Assembly: GCA_007449985.2 (NCBI GenBank) | Contig: VIIQ02000830.1 | Coordinates: forward strand, 124,001-188,000 | From: Desmodesmus armatus | Lineage: Eukaryota > Chlorophyta > Chlorophyceae > Sphaeropleales > Scenedesmaceae | Direction of reading: 5' to 3' | Length of the DNA stretch: 64,000 nucleotides | In this document: piece by piece, positions 11,469 to 20,969 of the stretch | Position numbering within the stretch: the stretch's first letter is position 1 | Layout: every line of letters begins with the position of its first letter | Translations under genes and position numbers: made by a program | Notes under the pieces: generated by a model | What the model was told of the DNA's origin: nothing | Seen by the model: only the letters and a program-made list of their open reading frames with translations | Database searches by the model: none

Positions 11469-11670
11469 ACCGCCTGCAGCAGAGAAAGGAAGAGAAAGTG
11501 CTGAAGTGCAGCAGCTGAGGCAGGCAGACTCTGCCTGAGGCGCTGACTTGCGAAGATAGAAGGTTTTACATGCGGCGTTCACCAGCAGAAGCTACAGCAG
11601 CAATACATGTGACAGAAGGAGGTGCTGGAGTCAGTCGCAGCGCAGCTGCTTGTAGCACTCTCTTTCCTAG

Positions 11671-11739
<69 letters not shown>
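11671..11739 (+). repeat. AGC microsatellite (~23 copies)
   Basis: A pure AGC triplet array. Translations of it give poly-Ser, poly-Ala or poly-Leu on the two strands and are not credible genes. Confidence 0.9.
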
Positions 11740-11740
<1 letters not shown>

Positions 11741-11910
11741 GGCGAGATGTGAAGGGAGCTCAGCACGGTGCTGCTGCCAGGCATTAGACGGCAACAGTAG
11801 GGCGCAAGAGATCGACAGCAGGCTGATTCAGGCACTCCAACACACCCAACAATGGTTGCGTGTGTAACCCGTGTAACACCTTCATTCAAAAACACACCCA
11901 ACAACAGGCT

Positions 11911-11953
11911 GAAGAAGAAGAAGAAGGAGAAGAAGAAGAAGAAGAACAAGAAG
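11911..11953 (+). repeat. GAA-rich microsatellite
   Basis: Imperfect GAA triplets with GGAGAA and AAC interruptions. Reverse-strand translation is poly-Phe/Ser and is not treated as a gene. Confidence 0.85.
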
Positions 11954-12386
11954 GTAGTGTGTACTGATGTTGCCGGCTTTGCTGACGCAGCAGCATCAAG
12001 CAGCAGCGTGGCGCTGCAAACGGCTCAGCAGCCACAGCAGCAGCAGCAGCAGCAGCAACAGGAGAAAATGGTGTCTGCCCTGCAGATGTTCTCCCAGCCA
12101 TCAAGCTGAGGCCGCCTTCACTGCTTTTACCCATCATGACTTACCCTTTGGACGCTAATGGCTGAGCCCTGGGTAGGTGATGTCCCAGGCCTTGCAACGG
12201 TGCTGGCAGCACAGGTTTCTCATACAAATCCTTTTGTATGGGTGTTATATGTGTGAGGATGCCCGCTTGAGCTCGACACAGTGATGCCTGGCATGTTTGT
12301 TACTTGGAGTCAGCTCCTGACCAGAGCCAGGGCCATCCCAGCCCCACAGAACGATGAACGGAAACATCTCAAAGTATTGTAGGCTG

Positions 12387-12492
12387 CGAATGCAGCGAAA
12401 AGACGCACTTTGAAAATTCGCGCGTTTTTAGGGTTTAGCCGCGAAACAATGGGTTCTTGGACCGATGATTTACTGCTGCCGGCACACCAAGA
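12387..12492 (+). promoter_or_regulatory. Conserved 5' flank of tRNA-Cys
   Basis: The blocks gcgaaaa, gcgc/gcac, gaaaat, cgcgcg and agggttt-gc-gcgaa occur in the same order upstream of the second tRNA-Cys gene (16696-16805 on the minus strand), although the intervening sequence has diverged. Either this is leftover duplication or a retained upstream control region; pol III genes in plants and algae can depend on upstream elements. It contains TTTAGGGTTTA, a telo-box-like motif. Confidence 0.5.
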
Positions 12493-12564
12493 GGGTCTGT
12501 AGCTCAGTGGTAGAGCAGCTGACTGCAGATCAGCAGGTCCCGAGTTCGAACCTCGGCGGGCCCT
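12493..12564 (+). tRNA. tRNA-Cys (GCA)
   Basis: This is a 72-nt cloverleaf. The acceptor GGGTCTG pairs with CGGGCCC and the discriminator is T, as expected for cysteine. The D-arm contains AGCTCAGTGGTAGAGC. The anticodon stem GCTGA/TCAGC closes the loop CTGCAGA, giving anticodon GCA. The T-arm has GTTCGAACC. It has no intron. It is identical over all 72 nt to the gene on the minus strand at 16624-16695. The 100 bp upstream (about 12387-12492) is also related, including a GCGAAAA/GCGC/GAAAATTCGCGCG block and TTTAGGGTTTA. Only a short T-run follows it, so transcription termination is less obvious than for the other copy. Confidence 0.97.
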
Positions 12565-13171
12565 CACGTATTGCCCATTTGAAAGGGGTAGTTCCTGGCA
12601 GGAACTTCCTGCACCACCTTTCCCTGATAGGCATGATGCCCTTGCGGGTTGACCAGGTTACCACTGGATTAGGAACAGGGAAAGTCCCAGGTGTCGGCTG
12701 CTTTTTTAGGCCATCACTGCGATGGTGGTGATCCTGCCATGTTGCACACATTGCTGGGATGGTGGTCCTCACTCACCGGCCAGCTACAGTACACACCATA
12801 AGGCACACACACCGCCGACATTCCACGTCACTCACATTGCAAGCACAACCCCACTGAACCATATTCAACTGCATCAACAACTCCGCACCCCCTTCTGGCA
12901 CACCAAGCCAGCCTACGGCACGTGAACCCCCCTGTGGCCGCACATCACTGCGGCGCCCTGTTCTACTGCAGCTGCTGCTGCATGGCACATTAGTTTGGCA
13001 CCCTGTTTCGCTGCAGCTGCTGCTGCATGGTCAGTGCTGCTTCAACCGCCACCTGGCTGCCTGTTGCTGCCTCATCTGTGTCCAGCTGCTCCCTCCACCC
13101 TGCAAGGCAAAGCAGAAGAAATGTGGTTTTGCTCAGCTTTCTTGCTCAGCTTTCTTGCTCAGCTTTCCAGC
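12565..13171. other. Intergenic, tRNA-Cys to PDK 3' end
   Basis: No gene is seen here. At 13126-13175 the phrase CTCAGCTTTCTTG is repeated three times in tandem, right at and just beyond the stop codon of the kinase gene on the other strand. The segment 12955-13035 contains two copies of a 'cctgtttcgctgcagctgctgctgcatgg'-like phrase. Confidence 0.6.
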
Positions 13172-14294
13172 TCAGCCATTACTCTCGCCTGTGCATTTGT
13201 ACTGCAGCCAGTAATAGTATGTTACTACTGGTAACTGCCAAACAGTGAGCACGCAGCTGCGCTGCCAACCCCAGAAACACAAGGGTGCAGAAGAAGAAGA
13301 AGAAGGGGTTACAGGGCGACACACGCAGCTACGCTGCAACGACACCCAGCATCGGAAGGGAACCAAAGGGCATAAGGGTGCAGCAGATGACCAAGGGCTG
13401 ACAGTTGAGCAGACCCCACCTGCAGTGTCGAGGCGCCTGAGTGTGAGGAAGGCATCCACACCATACCCGGGAAGGTTCACAAGGCACAGGTCACCACCTG
13501 CAGATGGCAAACAATGAAGGCTTTTGGTGACTGTGAGAGGGAGAACATAAGCCGCATGCAGAGCGCCAAAGCCGGCCGGCCCCTGTTTATGACATGTGAC
13601 AGAAACATCAGGTTACCAGAGTGAAAGCAAACAAACCGCAGCTGCACAGCCGACCCCTGCTTGCTGGTGCAGCAATGCCAAGACAGTGCTATCCAGAAAC
13701 CCCCTTGGCTTCAAACAAACTTGAGAAGCGAATAGTTGATTGGGCTGGCACCTTGGTGGGGTTCCCCCTGTGGGGGTTTGTGACAGTCGACGTGTCGCTT
13801 CCTACTGCACCCCTTCCTGCTGTTCTTTTGAAACGTAGCTGCTTGATCACCCTGTGACACTTCTCGCTTTCCTACCTCCCTGAGCCCCACTACTCACCAA
13901 ATCATCGTGCATACAGGCGAGTGTGGCACTGCCTGCCGGTGCAACTGCTGGGTGGTGTGTTGCTGCTGGGTTTGCTGTTGCTGTCACTGCTGGGTGACAA
14001 AACAACAGCCAACGCTGCCGGTGCAGGAATGCTGCAAACAGCCACATGTCAAGCCATGCACCACTCAACCCCTTAACTTTTGTAGCTATTATGTACAGGT
14101 CACACTTTTCCTCACTCACCAAAGTATCGTGCATACAGGCGGGACATCGGCAGGCCAAACCCTAGCCCCGCCAGGCTGTACCGCTGCTGGGGCGCCTGTG
14201 ACACGCTGCTCAACAGGTTGCCGAAAGCAGCAGCGGTCTGCACCAAGTGGTCATCTGCTGCTGCTGCCTGGTCAAAGCTAGGCTCGTCACTCTC

Positions 14295-14335
<41 letters not shown>

Positions 14336-14878
14336 CTGAGTGACTGCCGGGGGTGGCTAGGCCCACACCGCCCTCTGCATGTAGCAGCAGAATGGAGAGA
14401 GTGTGAATCGAAACATAGTTTCAAGGGCGCATATCATGCTGTGTGCTCAATCCGTACTCAAGGCAAGGGACGCCTGCGTTGCTGCCAATACATCAACAAG
14501 CACATGATAGCAGCTGCTGCTACTGCTCACGCAGGGGCTGTGACAGCTTTGCAATTGCGACCTGCACTGCGCCAGCTGCAACATGCGCACCCCCTCTCTC
14601 CCTCTTTGCTGCCTTGCTTCCTTCCCTCCCTCTGTTTCCCCTGCCCCTCCACCCCCCACCCCCCACCCCACCCCACCCCAGCACACTTACGTTCAGCATC
14701 AGCAAGCCCCGGCACCAGCATCTGCTGTCCAGCAAACTGCTGCCAGCTGCCGCTGCTGCCGTTGCCGCCGCCATTGGTGCTGCTGCTGCCTCCTGCTGCC
14801 ATCTGGCTGTCCAGGTCTGGCTGGCCTGTGGGGCTGGTGGTGAAGCCGTAGGACCACACCTGAGGCAGAACGGTGTGA

Positions 14879-14960
<82 letters not shown>

Positions 14961-15038
14961 CAGTTGGCTGTCCAGGTCTGACTGGCCTGTGGGGTTGGTG
15001 GTGAAGCCGTAGGACCACACCTGACACAGCAGGGTGGG

Positions 15039-15077
<39 letters not shown>

Positions 15078-18000
15078 GCGGCGGTGGCGTGCATGGTTGC
15101 CAGCAAAGCCTGCAATCCTTGAGAGTGTGCTACACCAGCTGAGTGCAACAAAATACACGTAAGAAACAGGTGCGTTGGGTGAACATGCTTCTTTCAATGT
15201 GCAAGCTCAGCAACAGGCGACGATCTCCCTGCTTGTTCAGGCAGCCGATACATGGCAGGTCACCTGGCCGATAGAGCGGCTCTCTAGCGCCACTTGGTAG
15301 CCTGTTTTCCAACAGCCCCCCGCCCCCCATCCCCACAACCCTCCCCCCATCCTCACGCCCACCCCCCACCCCCACGCCCCACCCTCCCACCTCCACCACA
15401 TTACAAGAAGTGTATCTAGTCCCACCTGGTTCAGGTGCTCCTGTGAGATGCCTCCCCCCTGGTCACTGATGCGTATCGTCAAGTGGCTGCCACCTGAGCA
15501 CACACGCGCCTACAGGCAACACAAGACAACACCCAGATGCACAGCACTGAGATACTGTTACTGTTACTGTTACATGGTTCAGGCTGAGCCTGAACACAGT
15601 TACAAATCGTTTTGTTGTCAAAGGCAGGCCGCAGCAACCACTCAAAAGGTATGGGACGGTGTCCTCGCTGGCACAACCTATGGCCTGAATGCCATTGGCC
15701 TGAGTCCATCAGCCGTAGCAAAGAGCAAGCGATACGCGCAGTACAGCCAAGTTGTCAACACGGATTGGCAGCTTCAGTTTGGCTGTGTGCCTGAGCACTC
15801 ACTGAGATGGGTGGCAGTGTGCTGCCGCGTGTGGTGTACTTGGCTTTCCGATGCCGCTCAACCACTGCAGCCAATCAGCAGCAGTTGGCAGGCAGTGCAG
15901 CGGCGACATACATCTGTCCAAAGGGGGGGGTCCTCTTCATGCAGCACAGCTGATCGCGCATGGGCTTTGCAGATGCATCTGTCACTGGCAGTTGCAAGCC
16001 CCAATTGCAAGGTTGACTCGTATGCCAGGTGCACTAAAAGATAGACAACATCATGACAGTGAGACCTTTAGCCTCCCAACATTGGCCTTGGTTCCTGCCG
16101 GCCTGCTGCACACACCTGCTCTCATCGAATTCTTCAGCAGCTCATAGACCATGTAGTCAAGGTGGGATGTCAGGTAGGGCAGGCGGGCATTCCTGTCCCC
16201 AGTTACCACCACCTCTGGAGCAATGCCATATGTTTCGCTGCACACCTGCATGCACACAAAGCAGGAGGGAGGGGTGAGTGTGCTGGGTGAGTGACAAAAC
16301 GTGGTCTATAAACATGGTCTTGTCTGAGATGTCGTTTGCAGGTTTCCTCGTTTCAGGGGTGCGTCTTTGGCTTACCCAATCGATCAAGTGTAGAGAGTGC
16401 CGCTTTGCGGTGAAAGTATCTACTTGTAAACCCCCCCCCCCCCCCAAATAAACATGGCGTGGGTGGCGTCAAGTGGTGCACTGGTCACCCTGTGAGTGCA
16501 TCACACCTGGCAGGGAAAGGAGGTGGCAGTGAGTGACAGACCCCCCTCCCCCCTTCCCTGAGAAGCAGTGGTGATCAGATCAGTTGATCAGCCTGCAAAA
16601 AGACATCATTTTGGCAATAAGTGAGGGCCCGCCGAGGTTCGAACTCGGGACCTGCTGATCTGCAGTCAGCTGCTCTACCACTGAGCTACAGACCCTCGTA
16701 CAGATGTGGGACGGCAGGTGATACTGGCATCCTTGAAACAATCAGTTCGCAGCAAAACCCTGGCCGCGCGCGATTTTCAAAAAAGCGCGTTTTCGCTCCA
16801 AAACGGCACTAGCTTGTTCTGAGAGGTCCCTGCTATCTCATGTGACGGCTGGTGTCACCCTGGGGCCTGTCATGTGATGATCACAACAACACAAGCAACA
16901 GGCTGTCACTGAATCAACCTGAAACAGGCACACTTGACCTAGAAGAAACAACATAAAATGATGTATGTAAGCTGCTGACTGCGGCACTGCCTTCCAGAGG
17001 TCTCAAGGACCAAGTTGGTCCGACTGACATCCACTCAGACCGGCCAGGGCAACTTGCAAGGATGCGACCAGTGTTAGTGAGGGACCCTCACTAAGAGACC
17101 CTTGCTACCCCTGGATGCGACCTACAAGAGTCATGAAAGGTGTTCAGGCTCTGCCAGTCGCGGTTCTGGGTGTTCCAGCGCTGTAACCAGACCTCCACCC
17201 ACCAACTGCCGTTCACCAGCACCCCCCATCACAGAGGGTGGGGTTTGTCCTGACGGCCGCCTGCCCGTCCTGGTCGCGTCCCTCTGTGGCTGGAGTCACT
17301 TGCAGTGCAGCTGCTTGGGAACTCCCTGTACCGTAACACCTTCCTTCCTTCCTTCCCTCTCTCCGTTGCTGCAGTCAGATGCAGCTTAGCTGCTTGCGAA
17401 CTCCTCTCAACACTCTTCTTCGGCCCCTTTACTCCCCCCCCCCCTCGCCCACCTGCACAGCCCTCTGCCCTGCAAACTGCACTGCATCAGGTACGTCCAG
17501 TGCTGTGGCTATGCTGCCAATGTAGCCGGGCCGTGCATTGGCGATGTGGAGGTGCTGCTCAGCCATGACTCGCCGGCTGATGCGGCTGCACAACACAACA
17601 AGGGGGAGGGGGCGGGGCACGGGAGGTAGGGTTTAGAAAAGGCACCAGCCGCGGAAGTGAGCCAGCTTCAGTTGTTTCGAGTGCAGATGCTGCTCAGCAT
17701 CACTTGCCAGCTGATACGACAGCGAAACACAGCCACCACCGTGCAGCACACAGCACACGGTGCGCCTGATCAGTCAACAACCAACCACACCTTCAGCATC
17801 CCTCTCTCCTCCCTTCCAGGACTGGCATCTTGCGTGGTTGCGTGTGTAACCCACATGCACGTAACACATATGTTCTGTTCCTGTTTCTATTCAAAACAGC
17901 GTGCCTTGCACCCTCAACCCTGTCTCACACCCACCTGCGTAGCATTGCGTCCAGGAAGTGGTCCAGCTGCAGTGCAGGTCCCACCAGCCGCTTGGCACGA

Positions 18001-19147
18001 CACTCAACCAGCCCAGCCGCCAACTCATCCAGCAGTGGGGCTGAGCAGCACAAGAAAGGAGGCGGGGAGGGGGGCAGGGGGGGGGGGTGCTTAGGTCAGT
18101 GGTAGTGGTGGGGTGCAGGGTGCAGAGTGCGCTGCTGATTTGACACCAGCCCTGCCGTCAACTGATCCAGCAGCGGGCTGAAAAGAGGGGGGGGCTGGGG
18201 GAGGGGGGATACCACACTGGGCTGGTGGACTGCTGGTCCCACCAGCCGCTTGGCACTACACCCCACCAGCCCTGCTGCAAACTTATCCAATAGTGGGGCT
18301 GAAGAGGACAAGGAGCAAAAGGGGCAAGTGGCACACACGAAGTAAGTCCTGCACATAAAAGCACTTCGCCCCAGTTTACTCCCCCCCCCCCACCCCCGCC
18401 CCCAACCCCCCCCCCCCCCCCCACCCACCCACCCCACCCACCCCCACCCCCACCCCCACCCCCACCCCCACCCCCCCCCCCACCCCCACCCCCCACCCCC
18501 ACCCCCACCCCCACCCCACCCCCACCCCCCCCCACCCCCACCCCCACCCCCACCCCACCCCCACCCCCACCCCCACCCCCACCCCCACCCCCACCCCCAC
18601 CCCCACCCCCACCCCCACCCCCACCCCCACCCCACCCCCCACCCCACCCCCACCCCCCCACCCCCCACCCCCACCCCCCCCCCCACCCCACCCCCACCCC
18701 CCCCCCCACCCCCACCCCCACCCCCACCCCCACCCCCACCCCCACCCCCACCCCCACACCCCCACCCCCACCCACCCCCCCACCCCACCCCCACCCCCCC
18801 CCACCCCTCAACCCCCACCCACCGTGTTCGTCCACCAGCCTCCTGAGCAGAGCACAGAACTCTGTGTTGTCTGCCAGGCTCTGCACACTGCCCCTCCTGC
18901 ACATGTAAACACCCTTCGCCACACTTCTGCACCCAACACCAGTCTCTCAGAGGAGGCTCCCCCCCCCCCCCACCCCCCCACCCCCCCACCCACCGTGCTC
19001 ATCCACCAGCCTCCTGAGCAGTGCACAGAACTCTGTGTTGTCTGCCAGGCTCTGCACCGGGCGGTACCCCCGCAGCGTCTCAAAGGCGTGGAAGTATCCC
19101 ATGTACACCCGCTGTATGTGGGGGTTGGTCACGACAAGGTGCCTGCT

Positions 19148-19185
<38 letters not shown>

Positions 19186-19263
19186 TCTCAAAGGCGTGGA
19201 AGTAGCCCATGTACACGCGCCGGATGTGGGGGCTGGTCACGACTAGGTGACTGCAGAGGCAGA

Positions 19264-19306
<43 letters not shown>

Positions 19307-19397
19307 GCGACAGCAGCAACAGTGTTACTGACGTGGAAGTATCCCATGTACACTCGCTGGGCGTGGGAGTTGGTCACGATTAGGTGACTGCAGACGC

Positions 19398-19433
<36 letters not shown>

Positions 19434-20969
19434 GACAGCAAGTGTTGCACGCGCTGGCAGCACCACCACAGTCAGCAAGAAGTTTGCATCTCCTAGGACA
19501 CCCCAGATACCGAGGAGACCAGGCCAGGGAAGCTTCACAAAGAAAATGCCTACATGTGCCAGGCTGATCGGCCTGATGAGGTGATGCCAAACAATCAGGT
19601 TTGTTCACAATTTGAACAAAGCCAACAGTACTGATATGTGCACAGCGACATCGTTGGTCAAGAAACAAGTCACTCCAAAGATGCCACTTACGGCAGCAGC
19701 TGCAGATCCAGCAAGCGGCGGGCAAGGCGCTTGGGCAGCTGCACAGGCACAGGCAGTACAATGACAGCAGCAGCACAGCCAGCAGGCAGCAAACACACAC
19801 TGAAACATGTGCAAATACCAATACAGTGCGTTGGTGTTGCCATGACTTGCTGCAGTCATGATTGAGCGGCACAGCTGCAGACACCAGATCAATCCCCACA
19901 ACCACTTTGTTACAACAACCACTCCAAAGTTGTCAGCAAAGATGCATCGCAGACCCACATACAGAGGTCAGAGGTTTCAGGCGTCAATGCACCCCGACGC
20001 GCAGCTCCAATTGCAGCGCTACACCTCCTCCCACTCAGAGGGTGCCCTGCTTCTGTTGCAACACCAACGCTGTTTCTGCCAGCACAGAACCCTCTCCCTG
20101 ACACTCCTGCATCAGGGTAGAATCACGGACCCATCTTCCCCTTGGTGCTCCATCTCCTACTGCTGCTGCTGCTGCTGCTGTTGCTGGTGGCAGCATTGAT
20201 CTTTCCTGTGCCCGTCATCCCCTGGCTCTCACCTCCTCCTGCACGAATCGTGCACTCTGTATGATTTTGCTGGGGTCTGACAGCACGTTGCGGCCAATGG
20301 TCAGCATCTGCACACCACAGCACAGCACAGCACGGCACAGCATGGCACAGCGCGTCACAGCACGACACAGCGCAGCACACACCAGATGCAGTTGAAAGCG
20401 GGGTGGCAGCATTGGGGAGCAAGCTGTGGGTTATGCCTCTACTGCTGCTGCTGCTGCTGTTGCTGCTGCAGGTCCACGGGCGCTGCATACTGTGGCGAGG
20501 CTACAGTAGCTGTGACAGCATACGTACAGCACACCAGCCCTGCACAACTGCATGCTGTATGTGGCAGTTGCTTGCTGTGTGTCCAGGTGCCACCCTGGCA
20601 CACTAAACAACTACTACTACTGCTGCGGCTCTGCTTTTTGCAGCTTCCTTGACTGTACTGTGCTGACAAATAACTGTTGCATCAGGGCCAACCCTGAGTG
20701 CATGTGATTGTGATTTCTTGACGCAGCACAGCAGCTGCAACTCTGGTCATCAGGCGCGGCTGTTTCAGTACGCTACAGCATATGCAAGTGCTGCTGCTGG
20801 AGGGCTTGCACAGTTTGTAACTGCTGTCCTGTGTCGTGCTGTACCTCAAAGCAGCAGAACTCACCTGCTCTAAGGACAGAGTTTCAATGGGTTGCTCAGC
20901 ATACTGCACAACAGGTTCAGACGAAGCAGCAGTAGTCCATTGCGGATGTACATGAAACAACAGAGCCAT
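13172..20969 (-). CDS. Pyruvate dehydrogenase kinase-family protein kinase (PDK/BCKDK)
   Basis: This mitochondrial-type histidine-kinase-fold Ser kinase phosphorylates and inhibits pyruvate (or branched-chain ketoacid) dehydrogenase E1. Exons on the minus strand: 20969-20865, 20307-20233, 19738-19692, 19142-18994, 18040-17935, 17585-17453, 16245-16116, 15864-15803, 15509-15426, 14859-14691, 14374-14120, 13497-13172. All are GT-AG and every phase agrees, giving 546 residues. Visible motifs are the H-box MAEQH (~168-172), N-box ELLKNSMRA (240-248), G1 DQGGGI (285-290), G2 GLGFGLP (423-429) and RYFGGDL with GYGVDAFL near the C-terminus. MVYELLKNSMRA and SRLYARYFGGDL resemble plant PDK more than BCKDK. 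A Ser-run and a Gly/Ser-rich insert lengthen the ATP lid beyond the usual ~400-residue protein. The start ATG follows an in-frame TGA at 20988-20990; no clear transit peptide is visible, so an upstream exon is possible. Several exon edges are duplicated in the introns. Confidence 0.87.
13890..13925 (-). repeat. Decoy copy of PDK exon 11 end and donor
   Basis: The minus strand repeats about 25 bp of the end of exon 11 plus its donor. The functional donor follows 14120 and the copy's follows 13898 (CCTGTATGCACGAT...TTTG|GTGAGT). The copy has changes that break the frame but keeps GTGAGT. It lies in the intron downstream of the exon. Confidence 0.75.
14879..15078 (-). repeat. CTG arrays flanking a decoy copy of PDK exon 10 head
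   Basis: On the minus strand the acceptor and first ~60 bp of exon 10 (start 14859, VWSYGFTTSPTGQ) recur with start 15020 (VWSYGFTTNPTGQ). Each copy is followed or preceded by a CTG/CAG array (14879-14959, 15041-15078). Read-through from the upstream copy enters the arrays and then meets exon 10 out of frame, so the downstream copy is taken as functional. Confidence 0.8.
16318..16447 (+). mobile_element. 5'-truncated LINE 3'-end insertion with TSD
   Basis: The sequence is flanked by a 10-bp direct repeat ATAAACATGG (16308-16317 and 16448-16457). Its right half (16389-16447) matches the 3' tail of the LINE at 8023-8080, including the double hairpin, TGTAA and C-run/A end. This is the expected product of target-primed reverse transcription with early 5' truncation. 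It lies in intron 6 of the kinase gene, antisense to it. Confidence 0.85.
16597..16601 (-). terminator. Candidate pol III terminator (T5)
   Basis: AAAAA on the plus strand gives TTTTT 22 nt downstream of the intronic tRNA-Cys gene. This is the usual RNA polymerase III stop signal. Confidence 0.55.
16624..16695 (-). tRNA. tRNA-Cys (GCA), nested in PDK intron 6
   Basis: The reverse complement is identical over 72 nt to the tRNA-Cys at 12493-12564: same GCA anticodon in loop CTGCAGA, same 7-bp acceptor and T discriminator. It lies inside intron 6 of the kinase gene (between exons ending 17453 and starting 16245) and on the same strand, so pol II transcripts of the host gene pass through it. A T5 stretch follows at 16601-16597. 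The upstream flank (16696-16805) keeps an order of motifs shared with the other copy, and the 3' flank also starts similarly (cac-tattgcc). Confidence 0.97.
17683..17735 (-). repeat. Degenerate decoy copy of PDK exon 6 head
   Basis: The minus-strand text resembles the acceptor and start of exon 6 (SRISRRVMAEQH) but with many changes. The acceptor AG at the equivalent point (next to 17719) has become TG. It lies in the intron upstream of the functional exon that starts at 17585. Confidence 0.65.
18120..18310 (-). repeat. Two decoy copies of PDK exon 5 head
   Basis: Sequences equivalent to the start of exon 5 (functional start 18040, LLDELAAGLVE) occur with starts at about 18177 and 18298. Both are in the intron upstream of the exon, spaced 137 and 121 bp apart. 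They keep GCTG-rich acceptor surroundings. The third copy still reads LLDKFAAGLV. Confidence 0.8.
18379..18830 (-). repeat. (GGGGGT)n minisatellite in PDK intron 4
   Basis: The plus strand is about 450 bp of CCCCCA units with variants, so the transcribed strand product is G-rich (GGGGGT)n. It directly follows the decoy exon 4 donor (18823), and the functional donor (18994) is followed by similar G-rich sequence, suggesting the array grew out of the intron start. It is an obvious G-quadruplex candidate in DNA and pre-mRNA. Long Gly/Trp/Val open frames across it are artefacts. Confidence 0.9.
18823..18900 (-). repeat. Decoy copy of PDK exon 4 tail with donor
   Basis: The minus strand repeats SLADNTEFCALLRRLVDEH and its donor (exon end 18823, GTGGGT). 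This is near-identical to the functional exon 4 end at 18994 and lies in the downstream intron. Confidence 0.85.
19149..19433 (-). repeat. Tandem PDK exon 4 heads with CAG arrays
   Basis: Three copies of the exon 4 head (HLVVTNPHIQRVYMGYFH or variants) start at 19387, 19250 and 19142. Each has an AG acceptor and all need the same one-base phase, so any could be joined to exon 3. CAG arrays at 19149-19183, 19267-19320 and 19398-19433 separate them. Only the 19142 copy continues into the rest of exon 4. The 19250 copy stays in frame through a poly-Leu run into the 19142 copy. The 19387 copy has a potential donor GTCAGT at 19332. Confidence 0.85.

Noticed and set aside
12310..12567. ORF reading RRGSNSGPADLQSAALPLSYRP, and its twin at 16621-16812
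   Set aside because: These are antisense translations of the two tRNA-Cys genes, a well-known annotation artefact.
14443..15197. Poly-Ala, poly-Cys and poly-Leu ORFs
   Set aside because: These come from CAG/CTG arrays in PDK introns around exon 10.
18096..18989. Long Gly/Trp/Val ORFs on the minus strand
   Set aside because: They translate the (GGGGGT)n minisatellite; any frame stays open.
13172..20969. Calling the kinase specifically a branched-chain ketoacid dehydrogenase kinase
   Set aside because: The N-terminal motif FCALLRRLVDEH resembles BCKDK, but the N-box region and SRLYARYFGGDL fit plant PDK better. I kept the family-level name.
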